Positions 1-12,784 are shown, counted from the stretch's first letter. The stretch: DNA of 64,000 bases from Sabellastarte sp. h YS-2021 (GCA_964017235.1 OZ024936.1:91486537-91550536), one strand, 5' to 3'. Notes: a model not told the origin generated them from the letters alone. Numbers and translations are program-made.

Positions 1-631
1 GGGAAAGTGGCTTTCATTTGTGCCATTGTTTTTGTAAAAGTTTAACAAAATGCATCATGAAAGGAAAGCTTACTGAATCAGGCCAACTGATTATTGCTTT
101 GGTACCTTCTCAGGAAGGAAATCCAAAGACTTACTCCACATTTTATCACTTAAATGTATACTCGGGACCCCATTCATTCTTATTATTATTATTTCATTTT
201 ATATTCTTAATTTTAGGAGTTTCTAGCTTGGAGTTTTTCAACATCACACCTGGAGATTATCTATGGTTTTGTAAATACTTTTGGATATTTAATCTGGGGA
301 TTTTCAATGTATACCCTATCTATGACTGTACCTGGGTCAAACCCGAATAGGTTCCCAGTGTTCAGAGACATTTTATACACAAGGTTATGGCGACATCCAA
401 GATAGATCAGGAATATCCCAATTTTGGCCATCTTGGATCAACCCTACAAGTACCCACAGGCTATCTTCTATTATAATCCAGCATCATCCAGGGTATTTTT
501 CAGGATGTCTAGGACAAAATCTGGCATACAGGAAAGTGCTGAACAATGTTTACAATCTGTTTTAGTTCTCAAATGCCACCTATTGCTCCCAGCATCATTA
601 GGCTTCTACCCTTATTTCTTCTTCTTCGTCT

Positions 632-633
<2 letters not shown>
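1..633. other. No feature recognised
   Basis: AT-rich sequence. The short open frames here have no motif, codon bias or splice context that I can support. Confidence 0.5.

Positions 634-692
<59 letters not shown>
634..692 (+). repeat. T29-G30 homopolymer pair
   Basis: 29 T (634-662) followed directly by 30 G (663-692). It is one of four mono-G/C tracts of 30-35 bases in the window. It is either a real slippage expansion (possible G-quadruplex) or an assembly artefact. Confidence 0.9.
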
Positions 693-696
<4 letters not shown>

Positions 697-739
697 TCTC
701 GGATGCTGGGTGCTTCACTATACAAACTAAACTTTGGGA

Positions 740-810
740 GTATTCAATGTCAAGTCAGATCTTCACCCACGAGTAACCAAGCCCAATTATTTGTTATCGT
801 CACACCCTTA
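740..810. mobile_element. hAT-like MITE, right-end fragment
   Basis: The segment resembles the right end of the MITE at 38294-38686: a gagtaa-rich stretch, then AATTATTTGT, then a terminal CGTCACACCCTTA. No left end is found; the T/G tract lies just upstream. Confidence 0.5.
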
Positions 811-1873
811 GACCCTATATATATGCACAAAGACATTTCTATATGCCTTAGGCACACTGTATTGTAATTTGTAATTTATACAATGCAACTGTGAAGTACC
901 AGTATATGATTTATTTGGATTATTTGAGAAGCTCACCCATACAATAGATTACTTTTGTTTGTCTCTGTCAATTTTCCTCCTATGATAGCAAGATACGACC
1001 CTAGCTGTTGATTAGTACACTAAGCCCTAACCTTGACCATAATAATTTTAAGGCTTTAGGAAAAAAGTGCATTATAGAAGGAATACCCAGATTCTTAACA
1101 TCTAGAGTAAGTAGAGTCACTCCCTTACAGCCTTAATAAAGACTAGTGCTCACTTGTCAGTGGTCAGTGTGTCCATTCTGCTATTACTTGTTGACCAGTG
1201 ATGAGAGATGTCACTGTCTTATCATGTCTGTACACTACAGTTAGCCTTATCTATAGGCTCAATGACATAGCTTGTTTACATATTACATATTTTATTTTAA
1301 AACAAAATCTTGATTTGATTTATGGAAGCTTTGACAAGTGTCCTTCCAACACGTTGTATACCTCAGATTACAGATGGCTAAGGGGTGGAGGAAACCAGGG
1401 CTTCAGACTCACTGGTCAAAATTCACTGTTTAAGCAAGTACTACATTTCTAAGGCTGAACACAAGTAGCTAAACTGCCTTAGTGTAGAGAGAAAACCCTG
1501 CAATTTTGGCACCCGCAGACATAAGCCCTAAATCACTATTTTAGACTATGGCGAGATATTCTACATTAGATTTACTGTAGGTGGTAGCAGTGTGGTATAT
1601 ACTTGTACATACAGAGTTCATGCCCTAGTATACAAGGTGGCTTGTTTACACTACAACGGGTCCAGATATGATAAATTAACACTGTATGCCTTATATATAT
1701 AACTGAAAAAAATATGTCAGAATTATGTATTTCACAAATTGTTGCTTCATTATTTAAAAGAGGGCAGAAGTATTACAGAAGCTACTTATCACCTTCTATT
1801 TACCTGACCTTAAGTACTTATCCAACTTACCTACACTCTACCACTACCCAAGCTCCAGAAATATATATAACAA
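811..1873. other. No feature recognised
   Basis: AT-rich, apparently unique sequence. I see no motif, repeat pair or splice-bounded exon. Confidence 0.4.
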
Positions 1874-2068
1874 TCAAGTACTAGAAGCTAGATGGTGGGA
1901 ACTAGCTCTTAACTGGATAATATCACCTTCCCCTATGTAACAACTAGTGCAATCAGAGTAAATGTCACATGGAGATTTAAGAGTAACACAGGGATCATCT
2001 CCTCTATTTGCATCTCTACAGGAAGGGCAATAATTGTCATTATCAAATGGGAGACAAAATGCCGGCAC
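1874..2068 (-). pseudogene. Cys-rich fragment, possibly the gag-like finger of an old retroelement
   Basis: The minus-strand frame reads YCPSCRDANRGDDPC followed by a spaced CDIYSDC. A Cys-pair pattern of this kind (CPxCR, DPC, CxxC) is common in gag-like proteins of tyrosine-recombinase retroelements. No other part of such an element is visible nearby. Treat it as a possible fossil scrap; chance is not excluded. Confidence 0.25.
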
Positions 2069-2159
2069 TTCAAAGATCTAGGTTTATCTTTGCTTGTTCT
2101 TTGGGTATTGGAGGATATTTTTACTGCAATAAAAAAGCCTGAACCGAGAAAACTCACAA

Positions 2160-3110
2160 ATCACAAAAATTAAAGAAATACTTATCCTGTCAAAACGGAA
2201 GTTTCACAGAATAGTCTATATCATTAATAAAGTAAAATAGCCAAGTAACATCCAACAATACGTAAAAACTGGGAAATAGAGTAAATTATGAATGCACAAA
2301 GCAAACGCTTCCAAATCACGCGGCCAACGAGAAAAGGAGGAAGAGTTCCACGAGAGTACAACCTGAGGCTACAGCCAACACTAAACGTCTATTTGTCTTG
2401 GACGTTAGCCGGATGCCTGCGGCCTCCCGAGATTAGCATTCAGTTCCACATGGTAAGCTATTGTAGCGCAATAAAAGTGTGTGTTTACGTCAAATGTTTG
2501 GCAAATACAAAAATGAAAAAGATACGGCACCATATTATTCATTACTTGTTTATGAAGAACTCAATAAAGAACTCCTGTTATTTTTACATCTTACTAAAGT
2601 ACATCGAACCAGCAAAGAGTTATGTTATTACAAAATTAAACCTTGTCCAGGCTAGCTGGCAGAATGTGCCCTGAGGAAGACAGCTAACCCTGTTGTATCC
2701 AATGATCCCAGGGGGGCACAGGTACTGACCAGTGGGGCCTGAATATCTCACTACACTTATCTCTGCACTGACACAGATCAGCAAGATTTAATTAACAGCA
2801 ATCCCTGGCTCAACAATCCACTGATGGATACAAATCCACAATGTGTCAATCAAATCAATGGCAACAGCCAATGAAATCACTGGATTTTTGTAAAATAATA
2901 ACATTAGTAATATCAGTAACCAGCTGATATTAACACATTTATTTTTATTAAACAGATTATTATACATATTATTATTACCATCAATATAATCATTACTTGA
3001 ACAATCTTATTAGCACTTTAATTTATTTAAGTAATGTATCTGTGTATCATACAGTGTGTGTGTGTGGGGCGGAGTATCAAAAAAAAAACTATACATGTAT
3101 TTTTTTCAAG
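2160..3110. other. No feature recognised
   Basis: AT-rich sequence including a short (TG)n run near 3055-3066. No supported gene or repeat family is seen. Confidence 0.4.
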
Positions 3111-3159
3111 ATATGGCCCGGTCGTTAATTATTTTCAAATGGCATCAGAGCAGGCGTTA

Positions 3160-3290
3160 AATTGAACCAGGCGTTCTTTTGAAATACAAAAAAACAGTGT
3201 TATAAATTGTAAACAGTGTGCTTGGTACCAGGTGTTAATTTGAACCAGGCATTTATTTGAAACTGGGCATTATTTTGGAAATTTACGGTA
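3160..3290 (+). repeat. Degenerate ~20-bp tandem repeat (accaggcgttwatttgaa)
   Basis: Variants of ACCAGGCGTTTATTTGAA occur about five times in 130 bp: gcaggcgttaaattgaa, ccaggcgttcttttgaa, ccaggtgttaatttgaa, ccaggcatttatttgaa, ctgggcattattttgga. Spacing is uneven. Confidence 0.65.
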
Positions 3291-3299
3291 TCTTTGTTG

Positions 3300-4480
3300 T
3301 GCCTCCTCACGAAAATATGAATTATTTGTTTTCAGTTCCTCAAGTTATAGCGATAAATAGCACTAAATACACAACTGTTTAGACAACTACTGATGCTTTT
3401 TTTTTACAAGGTCATAAATATTTTATGCAATTAATGTTATGAAAGTCAAAGGACCCTACAAAGTTTTACAGATGCTTGTAAATTGTGTCAAAAGATATCT
3501 ATGCAAAACATTTCCAAGAATTTATCGGGCTTACTAAAACTCGAACTCTCAAGACTTAGCTATAAAGAGATGCGACTATGAGGAAAAAATAATTGTTAAA
3601 AATTTAAAAGAAACTTCACAATTTTGGTTAGTTTGTCATTCATTTTCCCACCTTTAAACATTTTGTTTTCCCAAAAAAGCTTACAACATATAAACAACAG
3701 AAACAAAATACTAAAGTATCTTTTTGTCCTTCCACGTGGCTTAGAGTTTTGGTTATAAATTTATATGAAAGTTATGAAAAGCACAGACACTGTCTAAGGT
3801 TTTCAGCAATAATTCAAAGAGAGGGAAGTATCACAAAATTATGACGGTCTTATAAAATTTGCCACTCACTTTAAGCTTACTGGAAAAAAAACACAAAAGT
3901 ATTTGAATTAATCCTCCACAAATTTTGATAACTTTGCCAATATAATTGGACAATAATTACCAAATATTAGCAAACTGTCCTGTTCATTTTGAGAAATGTT
4001 TAGTGCCAGCATTTTGTGGCATAATTAACTAAAATACCAAGGAAAACTTGCCGTAAACAATTGCACTTTAAAAAACGATAAAATATGATGCCCTACGTTT
4101 TCCAAATGCTTGCTGCTTTGCCTCTTGCTAATTGCTGCAGCCATATATAATAGTTGAAAATCATTAGGCAAATGTGGCCCAAATGTTTTATTTCATAAAG
4201 TATTGATAGAAGCAGAGATTTTCCAAGATGAAATATATCCTTAAAAACGAACACAAAACCCATGACAGAAACGTAAAAAAAAAATTTGATTGTCGGTAGC
4301 CGAAAGCAATAAACTATGTAACGGCAATTGTCCACAGCCAAGTCACTTTGTTTAATTTTTCTGACTGAGCATCCTGCCAGTGGGCCCAGTCAATTGGGAT
4401 AACACTAAAACACAACTTTTTTAAGCGCAAGCTCTGGTGAGGCTCACGCTTCAAGGAATCACTTTTTTTTTGGTCTCACG
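3300..4480. other. No feature recognised
   Basis: AT-rich sequence without a recognisable repeat or gene. A VDNC match on the minus strand near 4320 was examined as a possible CAP exon and rejected. Confidence 0.4.
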
Positions 4481-4487
4481 ACTTTCA

Positions 4488-4620
4488 CGGATTGTGGCAT
4501 ATTGTGATGAGTATCCGTCTCCCCACTGAAGTTAAGCGGCAATGGGCTACCTTATTTTTGTACAGGGATGGGTGACCACTTCAGTGCACTACTGCTGTCT
4601 CTAATGGCTTTGCAGCTCAC
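4488..4620 (+). mobile_element. 5S-rRNA-headed SINE-like repeat, copy 1
   Basis: The head resembles a 5S rRNA gene: a GTGGCATATTGTGATGAG start, a box-A-like GAAGTTAAGCGGCAATGGGC, and a box-C-like AGGGATGGGTGACC. The A-to-C spacing is about 13 bases too long for a true 5S gene. The tail (agtgcactact...tctaatggctttgcag) is shared with the copy at 13361, which marks a repeat family rather than a lone 5S pseudogene. 5S-headed SINEs (SINE3 type) are known in other animals. Confidence 0.7.
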
Positions 4621-4767
4621 ACTAGTAGACCGAAACCCCTTCAGGCCTCGTTTGTATTCCAAAATGAGAATTATTTGGCTCTGACTGAATACCAACCACG
4701 AAACTGTGGTTTCATTTTAGACTTACTACAATCTGAATTGCATTTAAAAATGCACTCACTAACCCTC

Positions 4768-4768
<1 letters not shown>

Positions 4769-4803
<35 letters not shown>
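4769..4803 (+). repeat. C35 homopolymer
   Basis: 35 consecutive C, followed by A9 and a short (TA)n. Confidence 0.9.
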
Positions 4804-4805
<2 letters not shown>

Positions 4806-4809
4806 AAAA

Positions 4810-5229
4810 AAATATATATATATATATTAAAAGCCGAGACTTTGGCAAGGCTATCTGGCTAAATGTATATGTTTTAAAAGAATTTAAGGCAACGAAAAGT
4901 CAAAACACAGCACTTAAATCACCGTGAAACATATGGATATAAAGTTAGAACTGATTTATTTTTGACAAAAGAATTTGCTCCAATGAGTGCTTTATATATT
5001 GTCGTTTTACCGACATTTTGGCTTTTGGTTCCAAAACAAACATACATAACTACACCGTATACTGAAGTAAGCAATCCTGGGGCACTGTAGTCTGCTTAAG
5101 GCCCTTTATTATCTCTAACAGGAAGTTATATTTTTGGGTCCCTTTCTCCGTCTGTCTGTCTGCATTCTCATTAACTCCAATAGTAAAGAACTAATCTTTC
5201 TGGTTAAGTTTTACTTGGGCAGGACCTGA
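4810..5229. other. No feature recognised
   Basis: AT-rich sequence. Nothing supported. Confidence 0.4.
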
Positions 5230-5371
5230 TCAAAGGAAGAAGAAACTAAATTTAAATTTAGGGAAAGACCCATACTCAGGATACAAAAAAAAATTCAAAT
5301 TTTCAATGATTTCATTTTCAAATGTATTATCAATGACTATGGCTTTCTGGTAGAAAATACTGCAAAAGAAA

Positions 5372-6421
5372 TTAGACCCACGCATCCGAGAACCAATACA
5401 AATTTGTATCCACCGGAAAGACAACTCACCAAAGTCAGTGAACCATCATTTGACCTTGAAGGAGGGGCCCAAGGTCAAATCTGGCCACATCAGTAGATTC
5501 CAGCCCATGATATCCCACAAGTTGGTTTCACATCCCAAACCTCTAGGATCAATAATAAGCGAGTTATAAGCACTTTTAAGTTTGGCTATCTTCGTTTGAC
5601 CTTGAAGGAGGGTTCCAAGGTCAAATCTGACTACATCAAAAGATTCTCAGCCCACGATTTCCTATACGTTGCTTTCACATTGCACACCTCTAGGACCAAT
5701 AATAAGCCAGTTATAAGCACTTTTAAGTTTGGCTGTCCTCATTTGATCTTGAAGGAGGGGCTCAAGGTCAAATCTGACCACATCAGGACATTCCCAGCAT
5801 ATGATTTCCTATACATTGGTTTCACATTGCAAACCTCTAGGACCAATAATAAGGAGTTATAAGCACTTTTAAGTTTGGCTATCCTTGTTTGACCTTGAAG
5901 GAGGGGTCCAAGGTCAAATCTGATCACATCAGAAGATTCCCAGCCAATGATTTCCTATAGGTTAGTTTCACGTTGCAAACCTCTTGGACCCTTTTTAAGT
6001 CAGCTACATGGGGTACTTTGGCACTCCGTGGACGACTTTGAATTAAGAGCTTCAAGGTCAAATGTCTGCAAACCTCTAGGACCAATAATAAGGAGTCAAG
6101 GTCAAATGTCTGCAAGGTTGTAGAGGACATGTATATCTGTTATACATATCACCTATGAAGAGATTCAACCTTCCACCTATGAGAAGCAGCCAGTAGAAAA
6201 AGGTAGATTATTTTCAAAGAAATGCCCGTGGCAGCCATCTTGTTTTTCAGAATGAGGCTAATTTCAGTGCTAGAGAAGCTGACACCCCGCAATGAAGATA
6301 TCTTGCAAATTTGGTGTAGCTTTCCTCTGAGAGTGTTAATGTCAAGAATCTCTCTACGCACCGTGGTGGTAGCGTAGCAAATGCTAAACCAAAGTATCCA
6401 CCGGATGCTTCCGGTGGATAC
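5372..6421 (+). mobile_element. Helentron-like non-autonomous element, 147-bp family (copy E1)
   Basis: It starts TTAGACC (family form CTAGA) after AA and has subterminal GTATCCACCGGA at 5406-5417. The core holds about four ~147-bp repeats (5450-6110). A unique 3' segment follows, then the terminal hairpin 6394-6421: GTATCCACCGGA, loop TGCT, TCCGGTGGATAC. The last arm is the exact reverse complement of the subterminal motif. AA follows, so the target is AA. No coding capacity. The plan matches Helentron-associated elements (asymmetric terminal inverted repeats, 3' hairpin, tandem core). Confidence 0.85.
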
Positions 6422-6424
6422 AAT

Positions 6425-6799
6425 TAGGGACGTGAACGAGCAGTCACCACTCATCAAATGAGACAAATTTCATGAAAATTTGATCTCAATTTTAAGGGTT
6501 GAGTACTCATACACATGTCACCACCTATTGAACTGATTACGTTTTTAGGTAGTAAAACATAAATGACACACCTTACTTACATTAAATGGCATAATCCACC
6601 ATATGTACATTATCTGGTGATATCAGCTAATTCAAGTGACTCAATTAGCTCTTATCTTTAGCTTTTTTCATTTACGGGAGCCGCCATATTGGATGTTTTT
6701 TCCTTGCAAGGTGGGTACTAAACTTCATGAGGGCTCGAAAAGTTGAATTTTAACACGCGGGCAATTGATTCCGAATTATTTGTACTCATCACACCCCTA
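6425..6799. mobile_element. hAT-like MITE (375 bp) with E1 inside its left target duplication
   Basis: Ends are TAGGGACGTG and CACACCCCTA. The right 8-bp duplication AAAGTAAT (6800-6807) is intact. The left one is split by E1: aaagaaa before 5372 and aat after 6421. The body matches the MITE at 38294-38686 (ttcatgaaaatt, aattttaagggttga, gccatattggatgtt). Confidence 0.85.
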
Positions 6800-6962
6800 A
6801 AAGTAATGTGCAGAAATATTTCATGTGGGTAAGAGCCTGGCAAAAAGAAAGTGATAATATTTTGGAAACTATTTGGATCATATTCTGGATATTAAAAAAT
6901 CCAGAAGTTTCTAGCTTACCATAATTTTGGTAGTCATCAGTTGATGTCATGGAAACTAGGGG

Positions 6963-7310
6963 TCCGACTGTACCAGATTTACTAGTTCAGGATTCCGCCA
7001 ATGCAAAACCGTCCTAATTTCAGGATACCAAAAAAGTTGGAGTTTTAAGCATTTCCCTTAAAGCAAATATACCTATAAACAAGAAGTGATTTTCCATAAT
7101 CCAAAACATGCCAGATTTTTTCAAAGAAATCTCTAAAAATGACTTAAATACTAGTGAAATATGAGATAATATTTTATAATTTATTCAGATTCAGGTTTGG
7201 CATTTAATATTTCATGTTTTCCAATAATTATATAAGCTGACATTTGAGATTCCGGTCGTAAAAGTGATCACACTATTTCAGTAAAATTGTCTCAATACCG
7301 TTTTGCCATC
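6963..7310. mobile_element. hAT-like MITE, second family, incomplete right end
   Basis: Left end TAGGGGTCCGAC, then TACCAGATT, CCGCCAATGCAAAACCGTC, and a right half with gacattyragattccggtcg and ctcaataccg. Related copies lie at 15015, 17040 (inverted), 36705, 41836 and 47969. No clean target duplication. Confidence 0.65.
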
Positions 7311-7319
7311 ACAACCGAA

Positions 7320-8085
7320 TAACTGGCCTAATGGAACCACCCACTAAATACAGCTGAAAGTCTTTTTGGCTGTACTTTTCAACATAAACGTATAGTTGAC
7401 AAAGCATGACCATGTGAGAAATATGGAAAAGCCACAGCAATGTATCAAGGAAAAGGGAGAAACAATGCTACTTAATCTTTTAAAACAATAAACCATTCTT
7501 GTCACAGAAATATTTAACACAAGTGTAGGTTACAAACACACTTCACATTAAAAAAAAATAATTTCAGATTATCCTCTCAGCAAGCGTCTTTTTCTATGGA
7601 TAAATTATAACAAGAAAAATATTTCATCAGGCATTTAACCCAATTGAACTTTTTTCTACATGGTTAGTCTATACTTCCACTAAGCTGATCGCTATGATGT
7701 CTATTTGACAAATAACTCGAAACGTTATAGACAGAATTTGACTAAATTTTCATGAAACATTGATAATTTCAGAGATCATTACATTTTATTGCCAGTCCGG
7801 ATCACCATCTGGATCCAGGAATTTTTGAAAACTTTTTATTGTTACACTCATAAGCAATATGGGAGGTGTTGGGCCTTGGCAGAGGTATGCACTCTCCCGA
7901 GTGCTCCTGTTATATACGTTATATTTTGTATGGCAATTACAAAATCCTTACTTTTGGCTAGTAGCTTACAGTGAGTTTGTATCACAGCCTAAATTTCAAC
8001 AAAAAAGGAAGCAACTACCAACGGTCCCACTTCAGTTTACTCAGGACTCTATGGTTACTGTAAAACGAATATTCCACTAGGGTCT
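7320..8085. other. No feature recognised
   Basis: AT-rich sequence without a supported feature. Confidence 0.4.
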
Positions 8086-8086
8086 A

Positions 8087-9036
8087 ATACCCCATTCACG
8101 CTACAGGCGGTACATACTATGGTTATAGGTAGGGCTGTAATCATTAGTGATTTCTGTAGATCGAGGATCGCCTGTTAGATGCGAGTTGAACTCGAGTTGA
8201 ACTCTGAGTAAATGACACAAATATAAATAAAATAATGTCCAAATATTGTCATTAAGGGATCCGCCATTACGTACAGATATATATGAGCACTTTATGGAAC
8301 AGCCACGTAAATCAGGAAAATAAAAAAACGACCATTGCTCATTGATTTTTACGTCTTTATGGTTAAAAAAATTGCAAAAGTGGTAGTTTGTAACAAGATT
8401 AGTATATCATTATATATTTCTTAAAAACTCGAGTTTAAATTGTGTAAACCGATGTTATCCCCAAATATCGCCCATCGAGTTACGACTCCAGTTTCGGTCA
8501 ACTCGTTACAGCACTAGTTATAGGCGTTGGACAAAACACCCCTGTTCTTCAACTACCATCTGAGGTTTGTATGCAACCTAACCTGGCCTTCCAGGCTGTC
8601 TGAATCATGATGCAAACATGAAAATATTTTTGCCATAATGCATTCTGTATTTAGAGGCCTTTCGAGTCTGGGAGACAGTTCTCCTCAGCAAGCTAGGCTA
8701 AGTAAGTGTAAGAGAACATTATGAAAAATACTTATAATGCAGTCAGTTGTGTCTATACTATATGTACAAATGCCTATATGCAACCTTGTGACACATTGGC
8801 GAAATGTCAATTACCTTGCGCATTCTAGAGAGTTTCGAAATGTTTAAATTTCTGCCTTTGGGCATGCATAGACAAATGTGAGCAAATGCATTTCTTTCTA
8901 CCTTGGACGGTAGTCGAAGGACAGCGCCATTTTGCCCAACGCCAATACCCGCAGGTTATACCACCTATAGTGGGAATACCAAGTAAAACCTCTTACCACA
9001 GGACATCCACCCTGTAGTATGAATGGAGCATTAGTT
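8087..9036. mobile_element. MITE with TTCACRCTACAGG termini, carrying a nested hAT MITE
   Basis: Left CTAATACCCCATTCACGCTA and right (read inverted) CTAATGCTCCATTCATACTA form imperfect ~27-bp terminal inverted repeats. A related element lies at 60977-61352 (acccctttcacactacaggc). The superfamily is not clear and no target duplication was fixed. Part of its body (8580-8770) recurs at 16925-17030. Confidence 0.65.
8130..8516. mobile_element. hAT-like MITE, 387 bp, exact 8-bp target duplication
   Basis: Ends TAGGGCTGTAA and TTACAGCACTA are imperfect inverted repeats. The flanking 8-bp duplication GTTATAGG is exact (8122-8129 and 8517-8524). It sits in the TTCACRCTACAGG MITE; the related copy at 61005 reads ggttataggcg without the insertion. 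Confidence 0.9.
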
Positions 9037-10365
9037 CGGCGGGGCAGTAGGGCGTAAATTAAAAAAAAATCACCCAAAGCGATAGTACAAACATTGGCAA
9101 TAGGGCCTATGCGCTGTGGAAACAGTCTCTTACTGAATACAAAACTGTTTTTCTCTGCTTAACTGAACTGAAAGGCAACTTTGTACAAGATTCCACACAC
9201 ATTTTCCTGGCAGTAAACATATGGTAATTTTAGGCACTGAGAAATACAGTGTTTACTATGCAGTAATCTTTCTCATACAAACTTAAACTATCTCATATAA
9301 TTTACCATTTGAAATAATGTACAAAAAGTGGCATACCAGATTCATCTATTTCTACAGGATTTGTTGGGCACTGTCTTTGTAACTTGTAACATAAAAATTC
9401 CATCTAATACTAAACTGTTTATGGGTTGTAAACAAATGAAATGATTGGGCTTTAAGAGTTCAACAACTTTGGGTCAAGAAGTGTTACAGTATGTTGTGTG
9501 TTTTGTCAAATGCTTTTCTTTCTTGCAAGCCACAAACAAAAGATTTCTGCCCTTGTACTTGTAAACAGTGAGTGAAAACCATTCAATTTCTCTTCTTTTT
9601 TTCTTCTTGCAACAGAGTAAACTGGTGGTTCCAAGTTTAAGTCGGTACATATACCACTGCTGGGAAGGTGTGTATAAACTTTGTTATTATCACTCACAAA
9701 CTCGTTTCTGATCCATGATCAGTAAATTTTAAGTAAAACCTAGTTTTCTAAACTCACTAAGAATTTCACAATAATAGAAAATTTGTGAAAATTCAATACT
9801 TTTACTAATTTAAAATGACAGAACTAGCAGTAAATGCAAAGATATAAACAGAAAACACTGGGTTTTCCCACTGTTGTCAAGGTGACCATAAACTCAGCCA
9901 ATCACGAGTGAGATTACGTAAAGTATGGTATGGAGTGACAGATACATTAGCGAAAAACTTTTAGGTTTTATTTTATTTTATATTTGTGCAGCTTTTTATG
10001 TATTATCCTCGTTTTTATTTAATATTTGATTTGAATCTGTTGAAACTCTATCATCAGCAATAATCAATCTGTGCTTACATTTTTATGATATGAACATCGA
10101 CAGATAATCACCCAGCACTACTTAACAGTCACAATAATGAGATTCTCTGTTCATTTAATTGTGACAGAACGAAGAGAAAACATAGCATGGTCTATTCTGG
10201 ATTTTACTTGTTTCAAATGATTCCAGAAAACTGGCACCGAATTTTGGCCAAAAATACCAACCCTCTTCAGCCCTGACCACCAACACTTGATTCCCTATGG
10301 CAGATGTCAATGCTAGTGTAATAATTCCAAAAACACCAAATCTTTCAGGCTTATCTTGTACATTT
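9037..10365. other. No feature recognised
   Basis: AT-rich sequence. Short open frames lack any family signature. Confidence 0.4.
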
Positions 10366-10602
10366 ATAGAGTAAGAAATCTAAAATTCGGCACATATCTG
10401 AAATTGGCCACATGTTGAAATACTAATAAAATTAATTAATTGAGGTGGGATTTGTTAAATGTACAGTACATTTAGGCTTTTTGAACTGAAAAAATACCAA
10501 ATTTTGAGACAAAACATCATTTCCTTTATAAAACTAACTAGGGCTTTAGAGGTGGCGAATATTAGATTCCTGGCGAATTTTAGATTTCTTACTCTATAAC
10601 AA
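10366..10602. mobile_element. Small MITE with AGAGTAAGAAATCTAAAATT ends, copy 1
   Basis: A 237-bp unit whose ends are near-perfect inverted repeats of about 24 bp (AGAGTAAGAAATCTAAAATT...). TA lies at both borders, as expected for a Tc1/mariner-type target. A second copy in opposite orientation is at 30238-30478. Confidence 0.75.
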
Positions 10603-10609
10603 AAGCCTT

Positions 10610-12770
10610 AAATTTTCATTTTTATACCATTACTCCTTAACCCGGATTCTGTTCTTTCCAAGGCCCTGGTCGACCAGTTTTGACTTTTGTAAATACACCA
10701 CCATTAGAGTAGTGACGTCAAAACTGGAGGGTCTACAATTATGTCAGAATTTACTGAGGCTATTAGTGAGGTTTAGAGATCATCGTTAATTGATATATCA
10801 TTTGAAATTGTGAGTTCCCGATTGTCTGTTATCTACTCCAGATTATGTGACTCGAAAGTGAATTTGTTGAATAGGTCTGTTTAAAAACTGCGATATCTTG
10901 GGTACACAAGATAATCCACTTTTCAGGCAAATATTATACATACAGGTAATAAACGCAGCAAAATTAGCATAGAGACATGAGAATTATTGCACAAACACAG
11001 CCTCAGTCATTGAAAATCAAAAGACCAAAGTTCAAAGAACTTGGGTTAAAACCACACCAGAAAGATCCCAAAGTTCACCATATGAATTTACCCGACAAAA
11101 AGGGCTTAAGTCAAATATCCTTTTAGATCACTTATACACCCTTATGAATTTCAAAAATGGCTGCATGCCATTTAACAGCTGTGGTCCAAGAAATGAGTGA
11201 TGGATCCCAATATATTTTCAAAATCTGGACAATCCCTTTTCACTGTTCATGTTATTCTTTGATTATTAATTACTGTACTTCTCGGCATGTGGGTAAACAA
11301 AGTGGGAAAGGGGACTACACAGAGTGATAAGGCATGTATCTACAGACTTCTTCAAAAGCATTGGAGTTATTTGCCAGAATTCAAAATTGTTTTTGAGTGC
11401 AAGAGCACTGAGAAAGTACAGATCTGGATTTTTCCATTTACTTATTATAATGTGCCTCTGCCATAGCATGTCATAATAAGGAAATGGGAACATCCAAATT
11501 ATCTTTTTATATATGGATGGTTACCCTGATAACTCTCAAAATTTAATGGGATCAAAGTTGGACCAAAATCCATCATCTGAATTTTTAATTTAATAAAGTT
11601 CCAACCAGAAGTATTTGCGTAAGCCTGCTAAAAACAGAAAAAAAAAGGTCTTGAAAATAACACCTCCTTTGCTGAGGTAATCATTTCGCCAATGTATGTA
11701 TAGTGTTGGGAATCGGTCTCAATTTTCTAGGTCAATGAATTATTCACTTTTTTTAACAATTCTATTCATTTTAATCCATGATAAAAGTTTGTGCATATTT
11801 GGTTAAACTGACTTAGGCAAAGAACTGGTTAAAAATTGTATGTTTAAAACTTGCAATGATTGAATACAATTATGTTTTATCTATATTCAAATTACTTTCA
11901 TTCTGTAATCAATTCACATACAAGTGGATTTTATAAAACTATCATCACAAACACTGAGGTTACAGTTAAATTGATTTAATTTTTTCGTCATTTTAGAATC
12001 TACAGATAAATCATCACAGATAACATTATTATTGCTTGATTTATTTTTACTCAAACCACAATACATGAGATTGCCAGAGATATAAGAACTATGAGTAAGT
12101 CAGTGGGACATTCTAGCCCTTTGTTTGTCTTAATCTATGCCATTTATAACAAAGATCAGTCAGAATTCCAGGAAACCAGATATATGAAGCCTTTTATCTG
12201 GATTGTTGTTTAATAATGATTATTAGAGGATGATTTACGAGTATATACCACTGCGATGGTTAAGTCATTAAATAAATACAGAAAAACCATATTCAATCAA
12301 TAATATATGCGCTCAAATGCAGCAGACTGGCGATGCCTGGCTGCAAATTGTACTCTTTTATTTTATTTTTTGACTCATAAATTGCTAATATATTATCGTG
12401 AGGTAAACTTTCTCCATTTAACAGATCTAATTTGATTATTTTATACATGTATTTATTTTCAACAAAATTTCCCTTATTTTATAAGTTATATAAATATTTT
12501 TAATGTGGAGAGAAATAAAGTTTATATCAACCGCCCATTACTTCCAGTTCGTGTATGCTGCAAAATTGTGATATAGAATGTGTGTACAAAAATACATACA
12601 TACAAACAAACCGACTGACCAACATTACTTCGAAATCTTTGAGATATTTTGAAGTAATAAAGAACAGCAATGTGGTCATAGTTTGTTAGTCCGTAGGCAG
12701 GCCCGAATCTGTATAACACCACCAAGAAAACTGAATGATGATGAAAATGTAACCTTACTTACCCTTGCCA
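10610..12770. other. No feature recognised
   Basis: AT-rich sequence over 2 kb. No gene, RNA or repeat pair seen by eye. Confidence 0.4.
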
Positions 12771-12784
12771 AGGCGTATTTTCGG

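Larger units (their letters stand above)
5230..6910. repeat. Old interspersed repeat R2, interrupted twice
   Basis: Flanks 5230-5371 and 6808-6910 match the uninterrupted copy at 46735-46990: gggaaaga..catactc.ggatacaaaaa, ggctttctgg, gtgggt.agacc. The two halves are separated by a hAT MITE and a hairpin-ended element. Confidence 0.7.

Noticed and set aside
546-867. ORFs with poly-Phe and poly-Gly
   Set aside because: Produced by the T29-G30 tract.
4093-4341. VDNC on the minus strand as part of the CAP C-terminal domain
   Set aside because: Residues on both sides do not continue the CAP pattern, and there is no splice context.
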